Positions 1 through 13,042 of a DNA stretch of 64,000 bases are shown one piece after another. Origin of the DNA: Phoronis australis (taxonomy: Eukaryota > Phoronida > Phoronidae); assembly GCA_002633005.1 (NCBI GenBank), contig NMRA01000638.1, forward strand, positions 135,965-199,964, read 5' to 3'. The stretch's first letter is position 1. Each line of letters opens with the position of its first letter. Under the pieces are notes generated by a model. The model saw only the letters and a list, made by a program, of their open reading frames with translations. It ran no database searches and was not told where the DNA came from. Both the position numbers and the translations under genes were made by a program.

Positions 1-985
1 ACTTGCTAAATTTAATAAACATTCTGAAGAGGGCTTAGGAGATATAGCTAAGGGCTCAAAAACTGCCACTAGGATGCGCCACTGTAGTTGAAGTCGTCAT
101 AAAAAACCATCGTCAACCGTCCTCTTCATAGTAAGAACATACATGCCAATTTTCACAATCATCCTCAGAGTGGTTCAGTTGATGGAGGGAAGGATGCAAA
201 AAAAACAGACTCAAAAACAATAAAAATGGCCACTAGGTGGCGCAAAATATCTTGAATCCACCCGAAAATGGGAGGATAGTGTCAACTCATTAATAGATGC
301 CTATGTGCCAAATTTTACAGGACCTTTGAAGATACAGCAGTAAATGTAAAAATAATAAAATTGCCTCTAGGATGCACACCTGTAGTCCGATCTTTCCGAA
401 AGTTGTCGTCTGTTGTCAACTTCATATAAACACATTTGCTACATTTAATAAAGATCCTGCAGAGCGTTTAGGAGGTACAGCCATTGACGCAAAAACAAGC
501 AAAACTACCACTAGGAGGTGCCACAGTAGTCAAAGTCATCGCAAAATCATCGTCAACCGTCCTTTTTGTAGTAAGAACATACATGCCAATTTTCGCAATC
601 ATCCTTAGAGTGGTTTGGTTGCCAGAGGGGCGGACGCCAAAAAACAGACTCGAAAATAATAAAAATGGCCACTTGATGGCGCAAAATGCCTCAAATCCAT
701 TGGAAAATGAGAAGACAGCGTTACCTCATTAATACATGCCTATGTGCCAAATTTCATGAAAATCCGTTGAGGACCTTTGTAGAGTCAAAAGTAAAAAAAC
801 TAAAATTGCCACTACGGGGCACAGCGATATTCAGGTCCGTCCATAACTCTTCACCCTCTGTCGTCAACTCCATAGGAACACACCTGTCAAATTTCAATAC
901 GATCCTGCAAGGGGTATAGGAGATACAGCTGCAGACGGCCAGACAGAGATTACCGCAATATGCACCCACATACAAATATGAGGGC
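1..985 (+). repeat. Composite CTCF-motif repeat, copy 1 (cut by window edge)
   Basis: This is the 3' part of the interspersed repeat described under findings. Monomers of about 140 bp contain the core GCCACTAG; one exact CTCF-consensus match lies at 230-243. The 3' end is the near-palindrome that closes most copies (about 955-985, degenerate here: ACCCACATA...TATGAGGGCGCA). Confidence 0.85.
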
Positions 986-1056
986 GCATAAGAAGAATGG
1001 CCATAATAAACATCCCAACACCAGTCTCATTATAAATGTTACTATTTGATTAATAC

Positions 1057-1293
1057 CAGAGCTTGGAATGACCAATGCAAAACAGAGGAAATTTTTTCAG
1101 GTCATTTATCGTTCTACGAATAGGCTTGTGTCACATAAATAAATTTTTGTTGTAAAACAAACATTTTTGCATGAAAAAAGTAAAAATAATGATAAAAAAG
1201 AGACGAAAAAAAGAAGAAACTGGAAATCAAATATTAGGAAATCAAAACCACAAAAGAGGAAATTCTCTTAAAAGAGGAAAATTTCAAGCCCTG
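1057..1293. mobile_element. Short DNA transposon related to 45748-46250
   Basis: Starts CAGAGCTTGGAATGACC and ends in the inverse terminus AAGCCCTG. The six bases TAATAC occur immediately on both sides (1051-1056 and 1294-1299). The element is 237 bp, AT-rich and non-coding. Confidence 0.7.
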
Positions 1294-1299
1294 TAATAC

Positions 1300-4200
1300 T
1301 CTGTAGAACCACAAGATTTGTGTATGGTGCATTTTATGCAAATTGTCAAGTTGTGCAAGTTAAAGCTGCATTTTGCATGGATTAACTGGCTACACTCATC
1401 AAACCAGTCTCATACATACCATGATAGATTTCTACTACAACTAGAGTTACAAGCAATACGTACAAGCATTATTCTTAAATTTGTAATTTTAGGCTTGGCT
1501 AACTCAGATAAACCACAATGCATTTGCTTAAGCCACTGAACACATGCACGGTGTTCAAATTTGCAACTTTAGTGTTGGCCAGCCCCAATAAACCCTGAAG
1601 CGTTTTCTCCAGTTGAAGATGGTATATATTTCTGGTTTGTAATGGAAATAGCATCCTAACATAGTAAGGAATATTATTATAGCAAAAGGCCCAATTTGAT
1701 TACCATGATAACAAGTAGCAGGCTATGTTATAGTAATGAAAATAACAGTGAATTTAAACAGGCTTGACATGTTTCAATTAAATCACCATCCTCAGAAGCA
1801 AAAACAGAAGACTTACACGGGACCGTACATATGCTTTCATAGTTTCACATCCTTTGTTTACAAGGTGTGTCTCATTGAAGTCCTTATCTCAAAGGGCAAT
1901 CTAGTTCAAAAACTTAAAAATACATGCCAAATCAAGTAATATGTAACATGGCATAATGTTCACATCTTCTCTGTTATCAAACTAAAAGTCTTTTTGAACA
2001 CCATTTTGTACCACGCCGAGATTGGAAAATCATCAACTATTCCCATCTATTTCCGTGACCTTAGTTCCTGTGTGTCAGCTCAGGAAAGATTCCAGAATGC
2101 CAGTCCTGTCATCTTTGAAAGCATACTGACATCACCCTGAGCTTAAATGCGTTATTACTTTGTTTGGTTGTTTTTGATTCTCATTTTTCATTCTCTTTTA
2201 TACAAACTTGATTATTTATTTCCAAATTTTACCTGTTCTTTGCATATGACGAATCTATATATTAAAACGCTAATTTCGGACCCTGATGTTGAGTGGGCAA
2301 CTGTTGTTAGACACCTGTTTCCCAATTGTTCCCACGATGGAAAAGCGCCGTGTTCTGTGGCCGCAAATCCCTGGCTTGTTTTATTCTTGGTCTTAATGAG
2401 TCATGGCCTCAGTCGATCCGGCATATGAGCTTACTCGAAGCTGAACACAATTCGGGGGGTATTCGTCCACGGCCTGCATTTACCGTTTACACCGTGTGCT
2501 CAATATTCGGCGGCAAGAGAATTAAAAAAATTACTGTCAACATTGAATAATTTTCTGAAATTTGAGTAAAGCGAAGTGGCGGCCTCAGTATCTTATGCGC
2601 ACCCGTTCGCCACTGCGTAGGCGTAATCTGTGTGCTGCGGTCACATGCTGAGACCTACTAAGAAACCATGATGACGGGGTGAGCATTCCTCGCTTATTTG
2701 GCCCGTTAAAAGTACTTTTATGTTAGAGGTAAGAGGCTAACGTCTTAACCTTTATTCCAGTCTTTAGTGCAGTGCCAAAGATACATGTAAATCCAATTTT
2801 TGTCCATGTTTTGTGAAAAGCGGTCCCAGGCCCAAAGCAGTCACGTTTTCCTTTGTCTCCGGTGTAGGCTTACAACTAGGCCAACTAGCCCACAGAGTCA
2901 ATTGTTCAAAAGTTTCGTGTTTCCCGTTTTAATCATTCATTTTGGCGTTAACTCTTGATGTGGAATCAGTCCTGTTGTGAAATATTATGGTCATATACAG
3001 TAGACAAACACATTTTTACATTTTGGGTTCAAACTGAATTGTAAACAAAGACAGTTTCAAGCATCAGGTCAGGTATTAATGTTTATCTGGGTCAACCATT
3101 TGCCCCATTGGACAGGTACTGAATGACATAATCCCACTGTGCACTGTCTTTTAAAGTTTTCAATTTATCAAATCAGATTGATAGCGTCTAGAATTGTATT
3201 CATATCTTCATGCGTGACACTTTCATGTTGTGTGTGTCATGCCACATAATAGCCAATGAAAATCCAAACCTGTCAGAAATACCTAGCTGGACTCGACCTG
3301 GCAGGCATTCTTTGTTATGGGCAAAAAAGGCCATATGTTGTAAAAGGTTACTCAAACCTGATGGAAGTGCTGGAAAACCTGCCCTGAGTTCAGTAATGCT
3401 AGGACTTTGCTGAAAAGCCAGACTTCGCAAGAGTACGTGAGATGTTGCGGTGTATTTTAAATGAGAACGCGTGATTTTGGCTACATTTTTTGTGAGGTCC
3501 TAGCATTACTGAACTCTACCCTGTTGAAGCGACATGTTAAAACTGGTCGTGGAGAACACTGATGTATCAAAATGGCTCCCAAGTATATTTGATAATTGTT
3601 TTTCTTTTCTCTTTTACAGGTACCGGTTACTACAAAAAACAACTCAAGATTGGAAATGCCTTAATGCAAACACTTATTACAAAATCTTGATTATTGGTTG
3701 AAATCTTCATCTTCATAATTGGAAAAGAGAGAGCAAAGAATATTATTGAGGAAAGGTCATTGAACTTTACAGCCTACGAAGTAAATTAATTCTCTAAGAG
3801 CCCAATCTGTGAGCAGTACAAGGTCAGGTACTGGATACATTGAAAGAGGCATTTGCTGGAAGAAAACCCAGGGTGAGACCAGTGTTCGAAATACAAGGTG
3901 GCGCGGGGGCCAGTGGATTTAAGGCGGGGCCAGTAAACTTTCACATATAGGCCCTATGTGGATGTGATCTCATATTAAAGTAACTGACCCAGTGGGGCAG
4001 CACATTTATTTGATGAAGGTCGAATATTGTGTTACACATGTTCTGCAGAAGCTGCTGTATTCTTCATGCCAACGCCACTGCACTTTCTCTTTGCCACATT
4101 CTGTTTGCACAGCAATCGACTCTGTGCTTTACTATGATGGAAGGAGCACCAAGATAATTTGATTGAGGACTTTGCTCATTGCAGCTAAACACGTGAAATG

Positions 4201-4438
4201 TACATTCATGAAAAGACCTTTACATGTGAATTTGAGGTACGGTAATAAAGACACAAAGTGTGTATCTACTTCATGGTATTACCACCATCACATTTGTGTA
4301 TGGTGAAATAACTATAATAATGGCATTCAACAAAAAATGAATTTCGATAAGGAAAAAATGGATGACAATAGCAAATAATACTTATAAGTACTGATAACAG
4401 CACAGCTTTTAGGTGATATTTTTATTTGTTAACTGAAG
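1300..4438. other. Region left of the plakin-repeat exon, no gene seen
   Basis: No spectraplakin exon or other gene is recognisable on either strand. The only structure is a perfect 20-bp inverted repeat with a 91-bp spacer (3386-3405 and 3497-3516), which looks like the ends of a small hairpin element. Confidence 0.5.
3386..3516. repeat. Perfect 20-bp inverted repeat, 91-bp spacer
   Basis: The left arm GAGTTCAGTAATGCTAGGAC at 3386-3405 is exactly complementary to 3497-3516. It could be a miniature inverted-repeat element or a hairpin remnant; no target duplication was identified. Confidence 0.8.
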
Positions 4439-5833
4439 CATGTATCACCAGGGCAACTTCCAATGTCTTGCGTAAACCGGCTAACTAAAGCTGATTCCCT
4501 TACACTAGTACGGGTACCAGCTAGTGGTATTTAATACATAATCATAAGTTTGTGAAGTATGTCACATCTCCCGTAGCAACAGAAGCCGTTCAAGGCCCAG
4601 GTAACTAATTAATGTGTTCATCTTGCCCCGCAGAGCACAGATGTACTCGCACGGCAGGCCAGGCAGTCCACCTCCACCGAGTAATAGCTTATGTTTCTGG
4701 CTAAGTGGGAATTAATCCTTTTGCTTTAAACTCAAGAATACTTATATTATACCACTTAGCACCATAGTAAATTTTTTCCTGGTTATTTCGCCACCAAATG
4801 GTATTCTCTTGGCAGTCAGCTGCCCGGCCGTAACGGAAGTCGCAGGAGACCACCACCGGTATCTTAGTTTCCGTCTACATTTATTTTTTTGCAAGTTTAA
4901 TGGTCAGTATATTCTAACTGTATAGCAATTTTATTCAATTATTTCGATGTTGCATGTTTGTTGTTCTGTTTATACTGTTTGTTTACCAGAGTTAGTTACA
5001 CCCAGTAAAACACGATTAGCCTAGTCCATCATAGTCGACCTTGTTATTCAATCATTGGCAGAGGAGTATGAATAGCCCGTAATTTTATGCAAGGAAACTA
5101 TCTTTGTATATATACAGCATTTATGATTTGAACCANCATGTATCACCAGGGCAACTTCCAATGTCTTGCGTAAACCAGCTAACTAAAGCTGATTCCCTTA
5201 CACTAGTACGGGTACCAGTTAGTGGTATTTAATACATAATCATAAGTTTGTGAAGTATGTCACATCTCCCGTAGCAACAGAAGCCGTTCAAGGACCAGGT
5301 AACTAATTAATGTGTTCATCTTGCCCCGCAGAGCACAGATGTACTCGCACGGCAGGCCAGGCAGTCCACCTCCACCGAGTAATAGCTTATGTTTCTGGCT
5401 AAGTGGGAATTAATCCTTTTGCTTTAAACTCAAGAATATTTATATTATACCACTTAGCACCATAGTAAATTTTTTCCTGGTTATTTCGCCACCAAATGGT
5501 ATTCTCTTGGCAGTCAGCTGCCCGGCCGTAACGGAAGTCGCAGGAGACCACCACCGGTATCTTAGTTTCCGTCTACATTTATTTTTTTGCAAGTTTAATG
5601 GTCAGTATATTCTAACTGTATAGCAATTTTATTCAATTATTTCGATGTTGCATGTTTGTTGTTCTGTTTATACTGTTTGTTTACCAGAGTTAGTTACACC
5701 CAGTAAAACACGATTAGCCTAGTCCATCATAGTCGACCTTGTTATTCAATCATTGGCAGAGGAGTATGAATAGCCCGTAATTTTATGCAAGGAAACTATC
5801 TTTGTATATATACAGCATTTATGATTTGAACCA
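4439..5833. repeat. 697-bp direct duplication joined at a single N
   Basis: 4439-5135 and 5137-5833 have the same length and I count about four differences (for example AAACCGGCT versus AAACCAGCT). The only base between them is the N at 5136. Same signature as the 37-41 kb duplication: probably two alleles placed in series by the assembler. Confidence 0.9.
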
Positions 5834-6289
5834 TTTAATCCAATAAAATAGCCGGGGACGGCATGCCTTCGTCTTTTGTCAGAGCGAGTGGTCTCGATCA
5901 GTCCGCACCGGGTCATAGGCTGCAGGTTAGAGTCCAGCAAAATAATTTGTCAAAATTTATTTTGCCACAATTTGTCAACATTTTCTGTACGAATTGTCCC
6001 TATTTTGGTTTTATTTTATCCCCATTTGCAGGCTAATAACAGATACTCCTCCAGTCACACAGATGGCGTACTTAAGCCTGGATTCCTGAATGAATTGTAC
6101 TTTTGGTTTTGCGGTTAGTTCAAAATAGTGGTGTCTTCTTCCGGTCGGAATCGTGAGCGGCGCGTTTATTTTAATTTTCGTCAACTACGGATTGTGTATT
6201 GGTTATGGGATAGGTACTGCGTGGTTCCTTATCATTTCTCCTAACCATTTAATGAAGGTTAAAAACGTTTGCTTCTAGAACTTTAAAAC

Positions 6290-6816
6290 TCTAACAACAG
6301 GGTATAAAGAACTTATCAAATTTGCAAAAGAATGGCTATCCCTGAACTATTCAATACGGTACTGGAAGCAAGACTGTAATGTAACCCTGATGATATTCGT
6401 CCTCTAGACAAAACTAACTGCAATTATTTTAAAATACCCTATGTTGGTTTTTATGCCAAGATTGCTCAACGAAAAATCAACAAATTGGTGAATTATTGTT
6501 GTATTAACATTCAAGTCCACAAAACTGTCTAATTTAACTCTAAGGACAAAATTCCTATGGGTCTACCATCCAGAGTAGTGTACAGAATTAATTTACCTGT
6601 GCTGGATGTGGCTCCAGTTATATAGGTGAAACTGTTCGTCATTTGAAAACCCTGACCAGGGAACATCTAAATCTGACAGGAAATCACACATTAATATTCA
6701 TCTGCAGAGCTCCAATCATTGTCATGAGCTCTTTCAATGACTTTGCTATAATAGACCAAGCAGAATCAACAAAGCAGCTGAAGTTTTGTGAGGCTCTACA
6801 TAACAAGTCTCAATAA
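6290..6816 (+). pseudogene. Penelope-like retroelement remnant, GIY-YIG endonuclease end
   Basis: An open segment at 6595-6816 reads TCAGCGSSYIGETVRHLKT, then REHLNLTGNH, then NDFAIIDQAESTKQL, then KFCEALHNKSQ and stop. The C-x-x-C-x-x-x-Y-I-G-E-T-x-R-x-L-x-x-R-x-x-E-H core and the following D-x-x-I-x-D motif are those of the GIY-YIG domain of Penelope-like elements. The preceding VVYRI strand (about 6573-6587) is in another frame, so one indel separates them. Earlier sequence (6430-6540) keeps the K-I-P-Y-V-G-F-Y-A-K-I-A-Q context. No reverse transcriptase is left. Confidence 0.75.
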
Positions 6817-7059
6817 GCAACTGGCACACCACAGGTTGTCATTGTTAGTCTAGTCTATTTTTACTGTCTAACTGACTTTGTCTGTGTATCACTACTTGTT
6901 GTTGAGCCTAGCAAGGTGGCCACTGTTTTTACTTCTGAGAAACATGTCAAGCCGGTTTAAATCCATCGGTGTTTTTCCAATTCCATTTTCGTTTTTAACC
7001 AATTAAACAAGAAGAAATGCAATTTAACTAGATGACCACGGCCTGAAAAGTAAACATAC

Positions 7060-8527
7060 CTGTAACTGTGTCAACAAAGCCCTTTTCTGCAAAATGAACA
7101 TCGTCAGAGAGTATCTGTAGCACTCCCTTGTTAACTGCATCCTGCAGAGACATCACACGCCCCGTTCCCTGGTCATGGCATCTGCCACTGCTGGTGATTA
7201 GACCCTTCTCAATGGCCTCTGCCAGGCTAAAGACTTCATCTGTCCTCGGGTCAATCACGGACTTGAGGTATGGATCAAGCACACCTCGCCTCATGGCCTC
7301 TGAGAAACTCAAGTCTGTGCTCGTCCGGGTGTCTTTAACATTGCCGTCTGAATCGATGACACCATTCATCAATGCATCATACAGATCTAATGGCTTCTCA
7401 ATTAAGTGCTGGTGGAAGGCCTCATCAAGTTCAAGCACTCTCCCTGAGGATCGATCATGCAGTTGGCCCGTTCTGGCATTCAACACACCAGCAGCTATAG
7501 CTTCCTGTACTGACATTTTGAAGTTGGTGTTGGGCTCTACGACCTCTGGCACCTCTCCCAGGATAAAGTCGTGGCCAATTGCTTTCTCCACGGTGTACTC
7601 TTCATTGGAAACTGGGTCAACAATTGCTCCGCTGGAGGGTTTGTACAAACCCTTCTGGATGGCATCAGAGAGTGTCAGTGACATCTCTGAGCTCATCACG
7701 TCTGGTATGCCATAGAATGCACGCTGTTGGGTAGCAGCTGAGGTGCTGATGCTGTGATAGGACAATTTGGCTGCAGCTTCTGTGGTGATTAGTCGTTGTT
7801 GGACGGCATCTTTCATGGACATGGAGCGATGAGTGACCGGATCAGTGATAAGACCAGTCAACGGGCTGTACAGGCCACGCTTGACAGCCTCTAATAGAGT
7901 GACTGAGCGACCGATAGCGGGATCATTGATGCCACAGTTTTCCTGGAGCTCCCGCACAAGTGTGGGCTCAATGAAACCATGCCGGGAAGCTTCAGCCAAG
8001 GACATTTGCTTCCCAGAACGAGGATCAACAAGCAAACCACTGCCAATGTCCAAAATACCAGATTCGAAAGCCTGAGCAAGAGTGATTTTCTTGCCCGTTG
8101 ACGGGTCTGTGATTGCTGCAATGTACAAAATCTGCCCCTGTGGCACCTGAGCACCTTCAGTGAGAGATACAACTGTCTGGACATTCTGAGAGTCATCCAA
8201 AGGCCCAAACCATGACTTGAGTCGTGACTTGGTGCCTTTCTTGGATCCGCTCTGAACAGCAAGGTTTGCAACAGTTGAAAACTCCTGTTGCTTGGGAACT
8301 GTCGTCACAGACAAGCGTTGAAGATGGGTGACTGGTATCTGCGTAATAGTCTCAAGCACAGGTGTCACCTGCTTGGTGATAAATGAGCCAGAATCTCGTG
8401 TCAGCGACACATTAGTATAGGTTGATACAGGAGTATGGCTGTTAATCAAACTGTTGTCAGGCTGCATGACTACTTCTGCACGATACGTACATAGTGGCGG
8501 AAGAGATTCATCAGCAGCAGTTAGCAC
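7060..8527 (-). CDS. Spectraplakin exon 22: plakin (plectin) repeat array
   Basis: 1,468 nt, phase 0 to 1, 489 codons. After a ~130-residue Ser/Thr-rich linker with a basic KKGTKSRLKSWFG stretch come about eleven plakin repeats of about 38 residues. Cores include TDPSTGKKITLAQAFESGIL, VDPRSGKQMSLAEASRHGFI, NDPAIGRSVTLLEAVKRGLY, IDPRTDEVFSLAEAIEKGLI and HDQGTGRVMSLQDAVNKGVL. Plakin repeats bind intermediate filaments in plectin and desmoplakin; in spectraplakins they mark a large isoform (MACF1b/dystonin-b or the plakin-repeat form of Shot), usually by alternative splicing. Acceptor ttcacttacag|GTG; donor TTACAG|GTATGT within an open frame that ends only 31 nt later. The next exon must start in phase 1 and is not in the window. 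Confidence 0.95.
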
Positions 8528-8919
8528 CTGTAAGTGAATGAAAATCATTTCAAGGAAAAATGCAATCTGAAACCAAAATCGTGTTAAGACCAAAGACTCT
8601 TCGTCCAGCTCTTCACAGCCTTGAATGTCATTACTGACGTCATACATTATCACCGGACTGATACAAAGCTTTTAATGACACGCTTTTCAACTTTGCGAAA
8701 TAGAATAGCAAAATTCCAGCTATGCAGTGTAATAACTGCTTTTTTAAAAAATCCAATAACCAAGCCATCATTGTTTTGTAAGGCCTAGTAAATCCACCAT
8801 TTAACATTGACAACCACTTGGTCAAAGAAATAACCAAAGGTTGTTCAGTTCAGACCTTATTCAAAATACAAAGCTACTATTCACGTATTCTCTCAGGTGT
8901 TCATGAAGCCAACACCAAC
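8528..8919 (-). other. Intron between exons 22 and 21
   Basis: About 390 nt with good splice ends and no recognisable elements. The open frame of the plakin-repeat exon continues into it by chance for about 125 nt. Confidence 0.6.
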
Positions 8920-9135
8920 CTTTGATGGGGTAACACAGCCGAGCACTCTGGTGATATCTTGCAGTTTTTGCTTGGCCAACATCAGTGTGCTCACATAGTG
9001 TCCGTTGAGATCATCTAGCTCTCGTTCGATGATGGCCGGTGACGATGGCATTCGGAGACGTGGAATGGCCGCATCAAGACTGGGATGAACAGATTGCAGA
9101 CTCTCTTTGTAAGCCTTGGCTTTGTTCGAAAATAT
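8920..9135 (-). CDS. Spectraplakin exon 21: last spectrin-repeat helix before the plakin repeats
   Basis: 72 codons, phase 0 to 0: IFSNKAKAYKESLQSVHPSL, then MPSSPAIIERELDDLNGHYV, then LAKQKLQDITRVLGCVTPSK. The S-S-x-x-I-x-x-E-x-x-D-L-x-x-x-Y-x-x-L-x-x-x-x-x-x-x-x-I segment matches MACF1. The donor is AAAG|GTTGGT, the same non-ideal GTTGGT as exon 10. Confidence 0.92.
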
Positions 9136-12100
9136 CTAAAACAAACAAAAACAAAGTTTTCCTCATTCGCAAAGAAAACATTTATTTACTGTCTAATGAT
9201 TGCAGAAAAAAATATTGACATGCATATGGTGAGCTCTGGGAAAGTTGGATAGGGGTTTACGGTGAAAAAAGAAAAAGTTAAAAACTCAAAACCAATGAAA
9301 TGCTGAGGCGATGAGCAATTTTGAAAAGGTTATTTAACAGCAATATTAATTGTTAGTCTCTCAAAGTCACACATCACACACAGCCTGCTGTACCATCAAA
9401 GCACCACAGTGTGGCCATCAAGTTAAAAATGCCTCCATAGCAACACAGAGCCAAACTCACACAAGACATCTGGCACTGGCACATCAAACAAAGTTCAGAA
9501 TTCAAATACAGTGCCTTGAAAAAGGGGCGCAGTATGCATCCGTGTGCTAAGCAAGACGCAAGCACATGTTGATAAAGCAAGAAAAGTAAACCACTGTTTC
9601 TTACAACCCAAGTTGACCAACAACATGTTATCACAATGAGCCAAAAAATGTTTTCCAAATAAAGTAATACAGAAATAATGTCAAAATCAATATACTCATC
9701 ACTCCACACCAGTTAAAAGAAACCACAACTGTAGAAAACAAATGATGAACACCATAATTTACCCACATTCACATTAAATGTCTGTTGACCGGTAACCTTT
9801 GACTTTAACTGCAACATGGCTGGATTGCTCACTGCACACACACAACTGTCACATAAGGTAGAGTGAATGAATCCCAGCTCACTGTCAATCAACTCATAAA
9901 CAAGTAAAAAGAGTGCAACACAACCATGTAGACTACCAGCCATATTGACAGGTCTGTGATCTTGAATTAAGCAAAGAAGTAATTCCTTTAAAGTAAAACA
10001 AGAGTGCAGATTCCTTCTTGAACAATGTACCAGTAAATTGTACATTCTCAAACATATTTGAATACATTCACATAAGTCGGGCTTTGCCATTCAATAGCAA
10101 GTTGGGACTGCTGATGGAACACGCCTTCCAATTGGTATGGACAAAAAATGGGAAGGATTGGGTAGTGAAAATTGAGCCATTGCTTGATTTGCTGGAATGC
10201 CATTAAAATTTGAAATGAATGTCATACAATGTTTTGAATAAGATATCATTAACAACACCAGATCAACTGTGTCAAAAGAGGGTCAAACCATGAACTTATT
10301 TTTAAATGAAATTTAATTCAACTTTTTCATGAGGAGATACTACCCTGATGGCAAAGTGAACAAAATTTTGAGATTTGACATGCAACAGAACGATGACTTT
10401 CAGTAACCCAAGAACATAAAATAAAAAAAAATGACCAGTCCTTCCCATCAAAACCTTGCCATTCACATCAAAACTCTGCCCTTCCTATTTCCCATCCATC
10501 CTTCGAATACTTGGGCCTGTACTTTCCCTAGTTCTTGTACATCATTCCCCTTTTTGGGGTCTGCCCTTCTTATCAGCAGTCCAAACTTCATATGGAATGA
10601 CAAAGTCTGAAAGTGATTGGATACGGGGAGTTGTATTCGTCTTGATTTCAGTGTTCTGATGAAAGATCTCACCTGACACTTTTCAACCCACGGATACAAT
10701 CACATTAATCACAATGGCGACACTTTGTTGCATTATGAACTCCAAGGCATTGGTGTAACACTTTGGAAATCGATATTCCTTTCAGTAAACTTTACTTAAG
10801 CAATGAAAGACAACACCACAGGTAAACCCTTCCTCTGTGATTATTGAAAAATAGCATTGAATTGAACATCATGCACTACATTAGTCATCCCTTGGTGCAA
10901 CAAATGATTATGCACAACCAGGCTCTGTGTCTGTGACATGCCATTTTGAAGTGAGTCAGAAATCAGAAATTCAGCAAAGTACAACCTGATAAGCAAAAAG
11001 AAATGCATGACAAATAAAGCGGCTGTGGCACGTCCAGATTCTGTCAACACGGCACCGCAAAGCTATACAAAACTACTATATACGGAAAAAAATGAAAACT
11101 ATAGTGCAAGGCTTCTACAACTAAACTTTGGAGTGGGTCCTCAGTGCACCTAACATGTGGCTCAGGTTGTGGAAGAAGAGAAAATGCTGGGAGTATGAGA
11201 TATTTCTTCACATTTCAAAAGCTTTTCATCTGGATAGAATAGCATTGGCTTGCTAGGATGTACACGGTAATTTCACTTTCATTAAACAACAATGATCACA
11301 ATAAGAATAATCCTTCAATGACTCTGTGCAAAACAGTTTACACCAGCATGAAAATTCCTGTAACTTGGAATGTAAAAGAAAACAAAACCTCGTCACATGA
11401 TAAAACAATTTTGATATTGCTTTTACACAAGAAAATGACTACAAAGATCCAAATTCAGACATGAAATGTGGGTACAAATGAAATTACCACGTACAGCCAA
11501 ACCATGATAGAAACAGGCTAACAGAACAGTACAAAAGCACACCACCTGACAGAAGCAACAGACAAAGACAGTGGCAATGAAGGAAGACCACAAATGAATT
11601 GGGATTCACTCAGATCACTTAATCTCTTGAAATGTTCTGTAAAATTAGAATCAAATAGCAGGCACTTTAAATTCATTCCACAAAATCGAAATACTCAGAA
11701 TTAGATCATTTTCACTGAAACTTAATAGGGTCTAAGCAATTGAAGTTTAGAAATTACTGTCTGAGTAGACAGCATATGTCTACCATGTACTATTTAGAAC
11801 TGAAAATGTTTAAATGTGTTTCTCTTTGGCGATGCATAGACTGATGTATCCAGAAAACCTTTACTAACTCTGTACATTTTGGCAGTGTTTACTTACTGTC
11901 CATTGCGCTTCACAGCTAGTGTGTGCAATGAGCGATCCAGGCAAGTGGAGATAGTTTTAACGAAGACACAGAAACATACCTGGGAAAACACTGAGACACA
12001 AACAACAAACAACCATCCAAAAAGCAACTGGGATCGATAACAAGTAACGGCGATACAAATGGTAATCTGTGCATCCAGCACACTTCCCTAATTAGGGCAA

Positions 12101-12958
12101 GCAATTCCCCTGACAGGAAGAAGAAATGGTTCATTTGGCATGCGTTTAATAATGAACTGACAAAATGATTAAAGAACATCCAGCAAGAAAAAGTGCACCA
12201 GGAGTGCAACCAATAACCTTTAACAAATAATAATAATCACTGAATTATGCAGAGCAGATGTAGGATAAACTGTTCATCGCAGAAATGTTTTTGTTACAAA
12301 GACACATGTTAAGCTAAGATTTTACACAGTGAGTTAAAGCACAGCACCCACGAGCAACACACACATTAACTCTTACCATGGTTACCATTACTAACCAGCA
12401 CACCATCACCATGGAAACACAGTACAGGGTAAATGATGGGAAATATGTGCAACAGAAGTTACAGATATTACATTGTGAGTCCCATGCACTATATGCTGTA
12501 AAGCTGTTGGCAGACATACTGGAAACACGGACAGACACATTGAAAATTATTGCCAAGCATTTGCAAATGAATAGAGACGAATGGTCACAACAGTTAACTG
12601 TGCACAAGACAAGTATAACACATCATTGACACCATGGAGATCTCATTACCATCCATCTGTCACACTCCACACATTCCCATGCAGATTCCAGGGCTTCTCA
12701 GATGATGTTGCCATGCTGACACTAGTCACTGTGGCAACACCAGACACATGCAAACTGCAGACCATGAGTTTATTATAGGCCAGCACCAAACATTTACCTC
12801 TACAAACCATCCACATGTAGAATAATCATGGAGTACACTACTACTAAATAAGTGACATGGAACAAGAATTATCTACATGATGGATACCAACCTTGAGTGA
12901 AAATGGGGCCTGAAAGAAGACAATAAATATTAGCACTAACTTCATGTTTATCACTGAC
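9136..12958 (-). other. 3.8-kb intron between exons 21 and 20
   Basis: AT-rich single-copy-looking sequence. Open frames on both strands are short and lack splice-site support or family motifs. I see no mobile element, repeat array or RNA gene here. Confidence 0.5.
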
Positions 12959-13042
12959 CTGTGCCTCACGTAAGTACTTTCCACCATACTTGTTAACCAT
13001 TTCAATCTGCGGACGTCGATCTTTGAGACCTTGGTAGAGCCG
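12959..13042 (-). CDS. Spectraplakin exon 20: short spectrin-repeat exon
   Basis: 28 codons, phase 0 to 0: RLYQGLKDRRPQIEMVNKYG, then GKYLREAQ. The Y-x-x-x-L-K-D-x-x-x-Q-(I/L)-x-x-x-x-x-Y pattern fits the family's last plakin-domain repeat. As a symmetric 84-nt exon it could be skipped without a frameshift. Acceptor gattatttttcag|CGG; donor GCACAG|GTCAGT. Confidence 0.85.

Noticed and set aside
1-7059. Search for further plakin-repeat or spectrin-repeat exons left of 7060
   Set aside because: No minus-strand segment with the DP-x-T-G...L-x-E-A-I pattern or a phase-1 acceptor with family similarity was found; the region is repeats and unrecognised DNA.
7128-8075. Long plus-strand open frames opposite the plakin-repeat exon
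   Set aside because: They are antisense shadows of a well-supported minus-strand coding exon and encode no known family.
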